Notes: generated from the letters alone by a model not told the origin. Shown: positions 1 through 7,240, counted from the stretch's first letter. The stretch: 11,828 nucleotides of DNA from Rhodoferax sp. UBA4127 (GCA_002381045.1 DFWT01000134.1:1321-13148); one strand, 5' to 3'. A program made the numbers and translations.

Positions 1-447
1 CTGGTGGCCGGCGATTTGTACATGCTGCTGGCCTCGGCGGCCTGGGCCTACTACAGCTGGATGCTGGCGCACCCGACCACCGAGCCGCCCAGCATCCGGC
101 AGGATTGGTCTGCCTTCTTGCTGGCGCAAATTGTGTTCGGCCTCGTCTGGTCAAGCCTGTTTGCCGGCACCGAATGGGCCTTGGGGCTAGGCCGTTTTGC
201 ACTGAGTTGGCCGCTGGTCGGCGCGCTGCTTTTCATTGCCTTGGGGCCAGCCTTGTTGGCCTACCGCGCCTGGGGGGCAGGGGTGGCACGCGCTGGCCCA
301 TCGGTGGCCGGATTTTTTATCAACCTGACGCCGCTGTTCACTGCGGTGCTATCGAGTGCGTTCCTGGGTGAGGCGCCGCATGCTTACCACGCGGTCGCGT
401 TTTTGCTGATCGTGGGTGGTATTGCCGTGTCATCGACCCGGCGCTGA
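1..447 (+). CDS. DMT/EamA-family exporter, C-terminal half (5' end outside window)
   Basis: This is the last 148 codons of an inner-membrane drug/metabolite transporter; the frame is open at the left edge, so the start lies upstream, and it ends with TGA at 445-447. The visible part is one EamA repeat: hydrophobic segments around residues 5-20, 38-52, 60-87, 98-120 and 128-143, with the family-typical stretch ending in GFFINLTPLFTAVLS and then a helix-turn LGEAPHAYH before the last membrane span, which ends in a short basic tail (STRR). EamA proteins usually carry two such repeats and about 290-300 residues, so roughly half is missing. The substrate cannot be read from sequence. It converges on the patatin gene with a 14-nt gap. 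It is not closely similar to the second EamA protein at 1509-2420. Confidence 0.85.
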   Translation: MVAGDLYMLLASAAWAYYSWMLAHPTTEPPSIRQDWSAFLLAQIVFGLVWSSLFAGTEWALGLGRFALSWPLVGALLFIALGPALLAYRAWGAGVARAGPSVAGFFINLTPLFTAVLSSAFLGEAPHAYHAVAFLLIVGGIAVSSTRR

Positions 448-461
448 TTCGGCGCAGCCCA

Positions 462-1376
462 TCAAAGCGGTGCCTGCGTTTTGCGCTGCGCCGCCTGCCA
501 CACCCGTATGGCTTCGAGCAAGGCCGGTATGGCCGCCTCGCCGGCTTTTTCGCCTTCCAGAATGGCTTGATTTTTTTGCTCGAAATCGCGGCTGCTCATG
601 CCAGCCACATGCGGGCGAATCAGCACATCGGCACGCGCCACTTCCTGCGCCCCCAATTGCTGTCCCATGATCACCAGCGCACGACCCAGCACATCGGCCA
701 CACCGCTGGAAGCCATCGGGTTGTTCACGGTGGCGGAGATGTCCACGGCAATCACCAGATCGGCCCCCAACTGGCGCACCGCATCCACCGGGACCGGGCT
801 GACCACGCCGCCGTCCACATAACGTTTACCGGCAATTTCAACCGGCTGAAACAGGCCCGGAATGCTGCACGAAGCACGCACCGCCTGCCCAGTGTTGCCA
901 CGGGCAAAAATCACGCGTTGACCACTGTCCAGGTCGGTGGCCACGGCAACAAAGGGCTTGCCGAGTTGCTCCAGCGTGCGCTGGTTGACCAGTTCATTGA
1001 TGTAGTCCTGTAGCTTCTGGCCCTTGACCAGACCGCGGCTCATACCGAACAAATCCAGGTCCTTTAGGCGGGCTTCATCCAGCGCAAATGAGGTTTCCTG
1101 CAACTTGAAACCGGTCATGCCGCTGGCATACAGAGCACCCACCACACTGCCAGCGCTGGTGCCCGCAATCAGGCTGGGCGCAAGCTGGTGCGACTCAAGT
1201 GCTTTGAGAACGCCCACGTGTGCGAACCCACGTGTGCCACCACCGCCCAACGCAATGCCCAGGCGCGGCATACGCACGGCTTGAGGCGGCAAAGGCAGCG
1301 CAATTGGCGGTGGCGCGCTGGCACAGGCGGCCAAGCCAGAGGCTGCACACCAAGCCAGGAGGTTACGGCGCTGCAA
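462..1376 (-). CDS. Patatin-like phospholipase, probable lipoprotein (RssA-type)
   Basis: A serine acyl hydrolase of the bacterial patatin family, 304 residues, expected to cleave acyl esters of lipids at the envelope. The oxyanion-hole motif GGGGTRG is at residues 44-50, the nucleophile elbow GTSAG at 72-76 (Ser74), and the catalytic Asp is Asp188 in DGG, so the Ser-Asp dyad is complete. The N-terminus MQRRNLLAWCAASGLAAC has a twin-arginine-like RR pair, a hydrophobic stretch and a lipobox L15-A16-A17-C18, which suggests export and lipidation at Cys18. The start is a TTG codon: it is the only start after an in-frame TGA at 1386-1388, with a weak GAAAG 7-8 nt upstream. An ATG sits directly before that TGA, so a lost upstream start is possible. 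The exact lipid substrate is unknown. Confidence 0.9.
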   Translation of the reverse strand: MQRRNLLAWCAASGLAACASAPPPIALPLPPQAVRMPRLGIALGGGGTRGFAHVGVLKALESHQLAPSLIAGTSAGSVVGALYASGMTGFKLQETSFALDEARLKDLDLFGMSRGLVKGQKLQDYINELVNQRTLEQLGKPFVAVATDLDSGQRVIFARGNTGQAVRASCSIPGLFQPVEIAGKRYVDGGVVSPVPVDAVRQLGADLVIAVDISATVNNPMASSGVADVLGRALVIMGQQLGAQEVARADVLIRPHVAGMSSRDFEQKNQAILEGEKAGEAAIPALLEAIRVWQAAQRKTQAPL

Positions 1377-1508
1377 GTGGCGCTTTCACATGAAGAAGTT
1401 GCATCGAATCACGCTTTTGATCAAACGCCAGCAAGGTGAACCCCGCCAGCAAAGCGTCCATTTTGCTCTTTGCCACAAGCTGGCATGGAAGCCGTGGCAA
1501 GCGAAGGC

Positions 1509-2420
1509 CTATGCGAAGGGACGCGCCCGGCTGCTAAACACAAAAATGCCGGCCACCACACACACTGTGCCAGCCGCCACCCAAGCGGTGGATGGCTCGC
1601 CCAGCAGCAGCACCCCCATCAGGATCGTCGACATCGGGCCGACCATGCCGGTCTGTGCCGCCAAGCCTGCGCCTATTCGCTCTATGGCCATCATCACCAT
1701 CAGCACTGGCATGGCCGTGCACAGCGTGGCGTTGATGATGGACAGCCAGATGACTTCTGGCGCCACCATCGCCGCGCTCAAGGGCCGCAGCAGCACAAAC
1801 TGGCCAATGCACAACACACAAGCCACACTGGTGGCCAGACCCACCAAGCGCAGCGAGCCCAGGCGCTGTACCAACTCGCCGCTGAAACTTAGGTATATCG
1901 CATAACTGACCGCACTCAAAAACACCAACAAAGCGCCTAGTGCAGCATCTGCGCCCTCCAGCTTGATTTCATGGCCGAAAACCAGCAACACCCCGCAGTA
2001 GCTGATGGCCATGCCAAACGCCTGGCGCCGGCTGATGTGCCGCTTGTAAAGCACCAAGCCAAGCAACAACACCAACGTCGGATTGAGGTACAAGATCAAG
2101 CGCTCAAGCGATGCGCTGATGTAAGCCAGCCCGGCAAAGTCCAGAAAGCTGGCCAGGTAATAGCCGGTGAAGCCCAAGCCCAGAACGCCCCACATCTCGT
2201 GTCTGGTTAACGCGGGTTTGCCACGGCTGGACCACAAGGCCATGACCGCAAAAATCGGCAACGCAAACACCATGCGGTACATGATCAAGGTGACCGCATC
2301 CACCCCATGGCGGTAGGCCAGCTTCACGATGATGGCTTTACCGCTGAACGCAATCGCACCCAGGGTTGCCAGAATCAACCCAGTCGCTAGCTCTTTAGGA
2401 GCTATATGCGCTTTATTCAT
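1509..2420 (-). CDS. DMT/EamA-family transporter
   Basis: A complete 303-residue inner-membrane transporter with two EamA repeats, about residues 14-150 and 160-295, and around ten predicted membrane segments (for example IAFSGKAIIVKL near the N-terminus and a C-terminal span ending FVFSSRARPFA with positive residues). EamA proteins usually export small metabolites or amino acids; nothing here gives the substrate. The ATG start at 2418-2420 has no recognisable Shine-Dalgarno (the preceding bases are pyrimidine-rich), and the first dozen residues lie in a repeat-like element, so the start is less certain than the gene. It follows the PPIase gene by 113 nt on the same strand. Stop codon is TAG. 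Confidence 0.9.
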   Translation of the reverse strand: MNKAHIAPKELATGLILATLGAIAFSGKAIIVKLAYRHGVDAVTLIMYRMVFALPIFAVMALWSSRGKPALTRHEMWGVLGLGFTGYYLASFLDFAGLAYISASLERLILYLNPTLVLLLGLVLYKRHISRRQAFGMAISYCGVLLVFGHEIKLEGADAALGALLVFLSAVSYAIYLSFSGELVQRLGSLRLVGLATSVACVLCIGQFVLLRPLSAAMVAPEVIWLSIINATLCTAMPVLMVMMAIERIGAGLAAQTGMVGPMSTILMGVLLLGEPSTAWVAAGTVCVVAGIFVFSSRARPFA

Positions 2421-2444
2421 AAGGGATAGAAGCCGATTTCTTAC
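2386..2444. repeat. Short interspersed palindromic-type repeat (copy A) at the DMT gene start
   Basis: This stretch, containing CTTTAGGAGCTATATGCGC followed by TTATTCATAAGGG and AGAAGCCGATTT, resembles a short repeat scattered through Comamonadaceae genomes whose form I remember as TTGCTAT..AAAAT..TAGCTGCT, then AGCGCTTATTCA, AAGGGCTAGAGGCCAAATTT. It carries a small inverted repeat (TAGCTC / GAGCTA) at its left end. It overlaps the first codons of the DMT transporter and supplies its ATG. A second, diverged copy lies in tatD (10350-10408). The two copies align along their length with only about half of the bases identical by eye, so family membership depends on the remembered consensus. Confidence 0.45.
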
Positions 2445-2453
2445 GCAATCCGG

Positions 2454-2519
2454 CAGCCGCGTGCAACGTCTTCAGATCACACCGCTTTACACCCTCTTGC
2501 CAAAACGGGCAAGCGGCTG
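2454..2519 (-). terminator. Possible stem-loop after the PPIase gene
   Basis: Just downstream of the PPIase stop there is an inverted repeat CTTGCC (2496-2501) / GGCAAG (2508-2513) with a 6-nt loop, and a wider pair CAGCCGC (2454-2460) / GCGGCTG (2513-2519). Neither is followed by a T-run in the direction of transcription, so this is not a classical intrinsic terminator. It could be a transcript-end or mRNA-stability hairpin. Confidence 0.25.
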
Positions 2520-2533
2520 AGCCACCCCACAAA

Positions 2534-3388
2534 CTACTGGACCTTGGCCTGCGCCTTAAGGGCCTGCACCCGCGACTCCAGCGTTTGACGGGCAATGATT
2601 TGCATCAGCTGCGGTTTACTTGCTTCAAGGGTGGGCGCGGTGAAGGCGCGTTTGTCTTCAAGCTGCAACACATGCCAGCCACCGGCTGAGCGCACAGCTT
2701 GAGGCCAGACCTTGCCTTTTTCCAGTTTCGGCAACACCTCCGCCACGGCGGGTTGCAGGTTGGTGGGTACATTCCAGTCGGTCAGCCCGCCGCGCCCTTG
2801 AGTGGCTGGATCCCTAGAGTATTCATTGGCCAAATCTGCCAACTTGGCACCGGCCTGAATCTTGTCGATCAGTAGTTTGGCGGTGGCTTCTTCGGCCACC
2901 AGCAGGTGACGCAACTGGTATTCCTGCTTGCCCAAGCGAGCCACCTGACGGTCGTACTCCGCCTTCAGTTCGTCGTCTTTAACGACCACTTCAGACAGCA
3001 CCTTTTGTTGCCAGATTTGCGCCATGATGGCTTGTCGGGCCAAATCCAATTGCGCTTGCACCAAGGGTTCTTTCTCCAGTCCCGCTTTGCGCGCCTGCTG
3101 TGCCATCACGGCTTGGTTAATCAATTGCTCACGCACACCCTGACGCAGCTCCGCGTTGTCGGGCGTGCCACGGCTGAGGTGCTCGCGCAACAGCACTTCG
3201 GCGCGGGCATTCGACTGCGCCTCGCCATTGACGGTAACAAACGGCTGGGCCAGTGTGGTGGCCAAGTCCTTGGCTTCCTTGGCATCTTTGGCAGGCGCGG
3301 TCTGCGCCACTGCATTGACGGATGCGGCTGCGGCCAGGCAAACAATGGCCAGCTTAAATATCCAGGGGTTACGGGCAATGGGGTTCAT
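2534..3388 (-). CDS. Periplasmic peptidyl-prolyl cis-trans isomerase, parvulin (PpiC/SurA-like)
   Basis: A 284-residue folding factor that isomerises prolyl bonds of exported proteins. Residues 1-28 form a signal peptide (basic start, hydrophobic IVCLAAAA, cleavage expected after AVA at 26-28). Residues about 45-150 are a helical SurA/PrsA-type chaperone part with many Gln and Ala residues, and residues 156-246 are the parvulin domain, beginning YQLRHLLV and containing the typical FAxLAxxYS-like segment (ADLANEYSRDP) and GGLTDW. The frame is open further upstream, but ATG at 3386-3388 is chosen because GGAGGA sits 8 nt before it and the signal peptide starts there. It lies 67 nt after the GspE-like gene on the same strand; a weak promoter may lie in that gap. 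Paralogues of this type are common in Burkholderiales, so no gene name is given. Confidence 0.92.
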   Translation of the reverse strand: MNPIARNPWIFKLAIVCLAAAASVNAVAQTAPAKDAKEAKDLATTLAQPFVTVNGEAQSNARAEVLLREHLSRGTPDNAELRQGVREQLINQAVMAQQARKAGLEKEPLVQAQLDLARQAIMAQIWQQKVLSEVVVKDDELKAEYDRQVARLGKQEYQLRHLLVAEEATAKLLIDKIQAGAKLADLANEYSRDPATQGRGGLTDWNVPTNLQPAVAEVLPKLEKGKVWPQAVRSAGGWHVLQLEDKRAFTAPTLEASKPQLMQIIARQTLESRVQALKAQAKVQ

Positions 3389-3396
3389 GGGTTGGG

Positions 3397-3402
3397 TCCT
3401 CC
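3397..3402 (-). promoter_or_regulatory. Strong ribosome binding site of the PPIase gene
   Basis: On the minus strand GGAGGA lies 8 nt before the ATG at 3388. It decides between this start and a longer open frame reaching 3439, which would put extra residues in front of an otherwise clear signal peptide. Confidence 0.8.
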
Positions 3403-3410
3403 AGTAAAAA

Positions 3411-3439
3411 AGCTTAGGGCGAATTTGACAGTCTTGCAA
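3411..3439 (-). promoter_or_regulatory. Weak sigma70-like promoter candidate for the PPIase gene
   Basis: On the minus strand TTGCAA (3434-3439) and TAAGCT (3411-3416) are separated by 17 nt, ahead of the PPIase ribosome binding site. The matches to TTGACA and TATAAT are four and three of six, so this is tentative; read-through from the upstream genes is an alternative. Confidence 0.25.
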
Positions 3440-3455
3440 AAAACCGTGCCATTCA

Positions 3456-5231
3456 TTACAAATGCGGCGTGCTTGACAGCACTTCTTCCAACACGGTGAG
3501 CCCCTCGGCCACGCGCAGACAACCTGCCAGGCGCAGCGGGCGCATGCCGTCAGTCACCGCTTGGCGCTTGAGCGCATCGGTGTTGGGTTCTCGGTTGATT
3601 TTTTCCTTGAATGCTTCACTGACCACCAGCAACTCATACAAGCCCATGCGTCCCATGAAGCCGGTCATGCGGCACTCCACACAGCCGACCGGCTTGAAAG
3701 GCTGGTAGTTGCCATTGAGTTGCCAGGGCTTCATCACATCGGCCAAAGCCTCTCGGCTGGCTTGCGCGTCAGGTTGCTTGCAGTTCGGGCACAAGGTGCG
3801 CACCAGGCGCTGGGCCAGCACACCCAGCAAGGTGGCATTGATCAGGTACGCCGGCACACCGAGCTCCATCAAACGCGTCACTGCACTGGGTGCGTCGTTG
3901 GTGTGCAGCGTGCTGAACACCAAATGCCCGGTAAGTGCGGCCTGCACCGCCATCTCGGCGGTGGCTTGGTCGCGGATCTCGCCCACCATGATGATGTCGG
4001 GGTCTTGCCGCATCAGGGCACGCAAGCCTTCCGGGAATCCAAAATCCAGTTGTGTCTGCACCTGGGTCTGGTTGAAGGACGGCTCGATCATCTCAATGGG
4101 GTCTTCCACCGTACTCACATTCACCTCTTCGGTGGCCAGTCGTTTTAACGTGGCATACAGCGTGGTGGTTTTGCCGGAACCGGTGGGGCCGGTCACCAAA
4201 ATGATGCCGGTTGGGCGTTTGACCAGCGCCTCCCAGCGCTGCGCATCATGCGCCGAGAAGCCCAGCGCGCTCAAATCTTTGACCGTGGTGTCCGGGTCAA
4301 AAATGCGCATCACCATCTTTTCGCCAAAAGCGGTTGGCAGGGTCGAAATGCGCATCTCGATCTCGTTGCCGGCTGGGTTACGGGTTTTGATCCGGCCGTC
4401 TTGCGGGCGGCGTTTTTCGACCACGTCCATGCGACCCAGCAGCTTGATTCGAGCGGTCATGGCACCCAGCACACCCATGGGCATCTGGTACACCGGGTGC
4501 AGCACACCGTCAATGCGAAAACGGATCACGCCCTGCTCGCGGCGGGGCTCCAGATGAATGTCACTGGCGCGCTGGTCAAACGCGTATTGCCACAGCCAGT
4601 CGACCACCTGGACCACGCTTTGATCGTTGGCATCGAGTTGTTTATTGCTTTTGCCGAGTTCCACCAGTTGCTCAAAGCTGGCGCTGGCGTTGTTGCCGGC
4701 TTTGGCTGCCGCTCGCACTGACTTGGCCAGGGCAAAAAACTCAGCGGTGTAACGCTTGATATCTTGTGGGCTGGCCAGCACCCGGCGCACGCTGCGGCGC
4801 GACTGGCGTTCCACCTCCGCCACCCAATCGCTCAGGTATGGCTCAGCCGTGGCCACCACCACCTCGTGGGCGGTCACTTGTACCGGCAGAATCTTGTGGC
4901 GCTCGGCGTAAGCAGCGCTCATGGCATCGGCCACCTTGCCCACATCCACCTTGAGCGGATCGATGCGCAAGTAATGAAGACCGGCACGCTTGGCCAGCCA
5001 CTGTGTCAGTGCCTCCACATCCATGGGTTTGCCGTCACTGGCACGGTGCACCGCCACGCTGGCCAAGCGCACCAGGGGATGCTGAACGCTTTCTGCCTGG
5101 GCGCATCGGGTGTGAATGCGCTGGGACTCTTGGGCGTTGATGACGCCGTCCGATTGCAACCATTGCACCAACTTGCGCCAATCCAGCGGACCAGATGGCT
5201 CGGCGACGGTGGGCTTTGTCACTTGACTCAC
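3456..5231 (-). CDS. GspE/PulE/PilB-family secretion ATPase
   Basis: A 591-residue cytoplasmic hexameric ATPase of the type II secretion / type IV pilus assembly family. Residues about 50-165 look like the N-terminal T2SSE_N/MshEN domain; a linker (about 170-200) leads to the core with RASDIHLEPR (221-230), Walker A GPTGSGKT (348-355, Lys354), the Asp box STVEDPIE (373-380), Walker B DPDIIMVGEIRD (410-421, Glu418) and the His box GHLVFSTLHTNDA (435-447). Four cysteines, CPNC (481-484) and CVEC (517-520), form the family zinc site. All key residues are present. The start is GTG, 14 nt beyond a chain of stop/start overlaps from the upstream gene, with no clear Shine-Dalgarno. No pilin, GspF/PilC or secretin gene is in the window, so its secretion or pilus machine is not shown. 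Confidence 0.93.
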   Translation of the reverse strand: MSQVTKPTVAEPSGPLDWRKLVQWLQSDGVINAQESQRIHTRCAQAESVQHPLVRLASVAVHRASDGKPMDVEALTQWLAKRAGLHYLRIDPLKVDVGKVADAMSAAYAERHKILPVQVTAHEVVVATAEPYLSDWVAEVERQSRRSVRRVLASPQDIKRYTAEFFALAKSVRAAAKAGNNASASFEQLVELGKSNKQLDANDQSVVQVVDWLWQYAFDQRASDIHLEPRREQGVIRFRIDGVLHPVYQMPMGVLGAMTARIKLLGRMDVVEKRRPQDGRIKTRNPAGNEIEMRISTLPTAFGEKMVMRIFDPDTTVKDLSALGFSAHDAQRWEALVKRPTGIILVTGPTGSGKTTTLYATLKRLATEEVNVSTVEDPIEMIEPSFNQTQVQTQLDFGFPEGLRALMRQDPDIIMVGEIRDQATAEMAVQAALTGHLVFSTLHTNDAPSAVTRLMELGVPAYLINATLLGVLAQRLVRTLCPNCKQPDAQASREALADVMKPWQLNGNYQPFKPVGCVECRMTGFMGRMGLYELLVVSEAFKEKINREPNTDALKRQAVTDGMRPLRLAGCLRVAEGLTVLEEVLSSTPHL

Positions 5232-5259
5232 GGAAGAAAACTCATGGCAACGGGCTCAT
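5229..5259 (-). promoter_or_regulatory. Stop/start overlap ladder between the spermidine-synthase-like gene and the GspE-like gene
   Basis: On the minus strand the stop of the upstream gene overlaps an ATG (ATGA at 5256-5259). That ATG opens a five-codon frame (MSPLP, stop) whose TGA overlaps the next ATG (ATGA at 5242-5245). This opens another five-codon frame (MSFLP, stop) whose TGA overlaps the GTG start of the ATPase gene (GTGA at 5228-5231). The three starts are exactly 14 nt apart. The arrangement suits coupling by termination and re-initiation, or it may be a degenerate tandem duplication of a start region. The observation is direct; the function is inferred. Confidence 0.45.
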
Positions 5260-6011
5260 GGCGCAAGAGGCTTGAACACCCGAACCCACTTAGCAGCTGG
5301 CAGGCCCCAGTTGGCCTCGATCAGATTGGCACGCGCCATCAGCAACTCGCGCTTGGGGCGGCTGGATGTGTGCTGGGCGAGCACCACGGTGTTGCCTTCC
5401 CGCGTGGCTTTGAAGGCCCATATCGCATCTTTACCAAAGGCGGCTGCCATCTTTTCAACGCTCCGGTCAAAACTGGACGCACGGCCAAACAGGTTCACCG
5501 TCATGCTGCCCTCGGGAGTGAGAAGACGTTTGCAATGGTTGTAAAACGGCAAGCTGTCCAACACCGGCGCGGCCGCGTCATGGTCATACAAGTCCACCTG
5601 CAAGGCATCCACGGTACCCCACCATTTGGGGTTCTGGATTTCTTCGGCGGCATCGGCGAGCACGACTTGCATACGGGCATTTTCTGCGGGGAGTTTGAAC
5701 CAGCCCCGACAAGCCACCAACACCTGCGGGTTGAGTTCAATCGCGGTGGTTCTCATGCGCAGTTCTTTGGCGCAGAACTTGGTGAGTGAACCCGCACCTA
5801 AGCCCAGTTGCAGGGCACGGCGGTCTTTGACAGATTCGGGTGGCACAAACAGCAACCAGGCCATCATGCGCTGGATGTACTCGTGCACCAAGGCCGTAGG
5901 CTTGTCCAGGTACATGGAGCCCTGGACCCAGGGCGTGCCCAAGTGCAGATGGCGTACCGGGCCTTCGTCAGAAAAATCAACCTGGGGAAGAGCGTGCTTG
6001 GTTTTTTTCAA
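5256..6011 (-). CDS. Spermidine-synthase-like protein (class I methyltransferase fold)
   Basis: About 251 residues with the Rossmann core of the spermidine synthase/SAM-binding superfamily: motif I LQLGLGAGSLTKF (67-79), the acidic residue ending strand 2 in AIELNP (Glu92), an Asp after strand 3 (VLADAAEEI, Asp120) and QVDLYDHD (139-145). The glycine motif and the region of the catalytic Asp differ from true polyamine aminopropyltransferases, so spermidine synthesis is not claimed. Start: the open frame runs on to 6269, but beyond 6105 it only shadows the YeeE gene. The in-frame TTG at 6009-6011 gives a family-like N-terminus (MKKTKHALPQVDFSDEG) but lacks a good Shine-Dalgarno; TTG at 6087-6089 is the other option. 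Its stop overlaps an ATG leading to the GspE-like gene, so the two are probably co-translated. Confidence 0.75.
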   Translation of the reverse strand: MKKTKHALPQVDFSDEGPVRHLHLGTPWVQGSMYLDKPTALVHEYIQRMMAWLLFVPPESVKDRRALQLGLGAGSLTKFCAKELRMRTTAIELNPQVLVACRGWFKLPAENARMQVVLADAAEEIQNPKWWGTVDALQVDLYDHDAAAPVLDSLPFYNHCKRLLTPEGSMTVNLFGRASSFDRSVEKMAAAFGKDAIWAFKATREGNTVVLAQHTSSRPKRELLMARANLIEANWGLPAAKWVRVFKPLAP

Positions 6012-6105
6012 AGTGAATGCATTATCCGCAAACCACCACTGAGCAAATGGGTGCCAGTCAAAAGCAAAGGGCGGGACCAGCCCGCCCAAAGGATGTGGCG
6101 CTCGG

Positions 6106-6708
6106 TTACTTTGCGCCGGCCACCGCTTGCTCGGCGTTGACAGGGCCTGAACTGCGGCGTTCAAACCAGCCACCCACGTAGTAAATGGCAACCAAGGATA
6201 CCGCCAAAACAGCCAGCATGGTGACTTCTGAAACCCCATAAGCATCGGTGAAGTTGTCGCCTTCAGCAATGCTGCCCATGGCCATCATGCTGCGCATGGC
6301 CGGACCAAACACCGCCGCAAACCCATAGGTGCCACCAAACAGACCCACAAAAAACACGATGGCATCCAGCCGCCCTGACGACAAGGCCACCACCGAGGTA
6401 CCAGGGCAATAGCCACCCACTGCGAACCCAGCGCCTACCAAGCCTCCACCAACAGCCGCCGCCATCAACAAAGCCGGTGGCACCGCCAAAGTGTCAGGCG
6501 CCATCAGGCCTGCGGCGCGCATGCCCCAGAACCCAAAGGCTGCGACCACAATGGCGGTAAACATCACCTTAAACACCGACCAATCGGTGAGGCGAAACTG
6601 CGAAGTCAGCTTGAGCGGACTGCCAAAACCGGCGTTTTCCAGCACATAGCCAAACAACACACCACACAGCAGCCCAGAGGCCATACCTGTTTCATGAAGT
6701 GGCAACAT
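6106..6708 (-). CDS. YeeE/YedE family sulfur-transport protein, second half-protein
   Basis: A 200-residue inner-membrane protein of the YeeE/YedE (Sulf_transp) family, whose members move thiosulfate or related sulfur compounds. Membrane segments fall around residues 10-24, 46-66, 77-98, 113-135 and 160-180. The diagnostic motif GGYCPGTSVVALSSGRLDA is at 98-116, with Cys101 as the conserved pathway cysteine. The ATG starts one nucleotide after the TGA of the preceding YeeE gene, with AAAGGAG 6 nt upstream inside that gene, so translation is coupled. In many bacteria the transporter is such a pair, often beside an ArsR-type regulator or sulfur-oxidation enzymes; none is seen here. A selenium or other sulfur substrate cannot be excluded. 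Confidence 0.9.
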   Translation of the reverse strand: MLPLHETGMASGLLCGVLFGYVLENAGFGSPLKLTSQFRLTDWSVFKVMFTAIVVAAFGFWGMRAAGLMAPDTLAVPPALLMAAAVGGGLVGAGFAVGGYCPGTSVVALSSGRLDAIVFFVGLFGGTYGFAAVFGPAMRSMMAMGSIAEGDNFTDAYGVSEVTMLAVLAVSLVAIYYVGGWFERRSSGPVNAEQAVAGAK

Positions 6709-6709
6709 G

Positions 6710-7240
6710 TCAGACTCCTTTGACCAAACGGCTAACGATCAGCCCGGTCGCAAAAAACACACCCAGGAACACAAAGGCAGCCACACCCAACGTGGCTGCG
6801 CCCGACAGTCCCAAGCCGCTGGTGCAACCCCCCGCAATGCGGGCGCCAAAGCCAGCCAAAAATCCGCCGATCAACGCCTTGGTGACACGCTGCGGTGTTC
6901 CAACGCTGCATTGGCCATCAAGTTGCACCCGAAAACGCCCCGCCATGAAAGCCGCTGCCATGGCGCCAATGACCATGCCCAGCACCTCCCAGGTGATCCA
7001 TGAACCCATCGGGTTGCCGTCGGAAACCATGGGGCCAAGGTAGGCGTTGGCTTTAGTCGCTTCAGTGGCAACTACCAAACCCGTACCCGCCACCATGTGG
7101 GTCACCGCGCCGCTGGCACCAACCCCATGACCAGACAGTGAAAATGTGAGAATCAGGACCAATCCCATGGCGATTCCCGCAACAAGAGGGGACCAAAAGG
7201 GTTTGACGGCCGGGTGGCCGCCGGTGGGCGTAGCGCTCAT
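6710..7240 (-). CDS. YeeE/YedE family sulfur-transport protein, first half-protein
   Basis: A 176-residue inner-membrane protein, the partner of the next gene. It shows the family segments GHGVGASGAV (37-46), Cys111 in QCSVGTPQR and the conserved cysteine motif GGCTSGLGLSGAAT (137-150, Cys139), with membrane spans around 17-35, 82-101, 122-138 and 148-172. The open frame extends to 7303, but the ATG at 7238-7240 is preferred: AAGAAAGG lies 9 nt before it and the extra residues (cysteine- and arginine-rich) do not resemble the family. It is the first gene of a two-gene unit, with 192 nt of mostly non-coding DNA upstream holding inverted repeats that could bind a regulator. Confidence 0.88.
   Translation of the reverse strand: MSATPTGGHPAVKPFWSPLVAGIAMGLVLILTFSLSGHGVGASGAVTHMVAGTGLVVATEATKANAYLGPMVSDGNPMGSWITWEVLGMVIGAMAAAFMAGRFRVQLDGQCSVGTPQRVTKALIGGFLAGFGARIAGGCTSGLGLSGAATLGVAAFVFLGVFFATGLIVSRLVKGV
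6715..6721 (-). promoter_or_regulatory. Ribosome binding site of the second YeeE gene, inside the first
   Basis: AAAGGAG on the minus strand lies 6 nt before the ATG at 6708, overlapping the last codons of the upstream YeeE gene, whose TGA is separated from this ATG by one base. This indicates coupled translation of the two half-transporters. Confidence 0.75.

Noticed and set aside
3709..4557. Plus-strand open frame of about 282 codons opposite the ATPase core
   Set aside because: It lies wholly antisense to the Walker and zinc-site region of a well-supported gene and has Ser/Arg-rich low-information content.
4764..5789. Long open frame on the plus strand (about 341 codons) opposite the ATPase and spermidine-synthase-like genes
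   Set aside because: It is antisense to two genes with complete conserved motifs, spans their junction, is rich in His, Gln and Gly as expected for a complement of GC-rich coding DNA, and shows no family signature.
6012..6269. Upstream extension of the spermidine-synthase-like frame to 6269
   Set aside because: From 6106 on it is an alternative frame of the YeeE gene; its residues do not resemble the family, so the start was placed at 6011.
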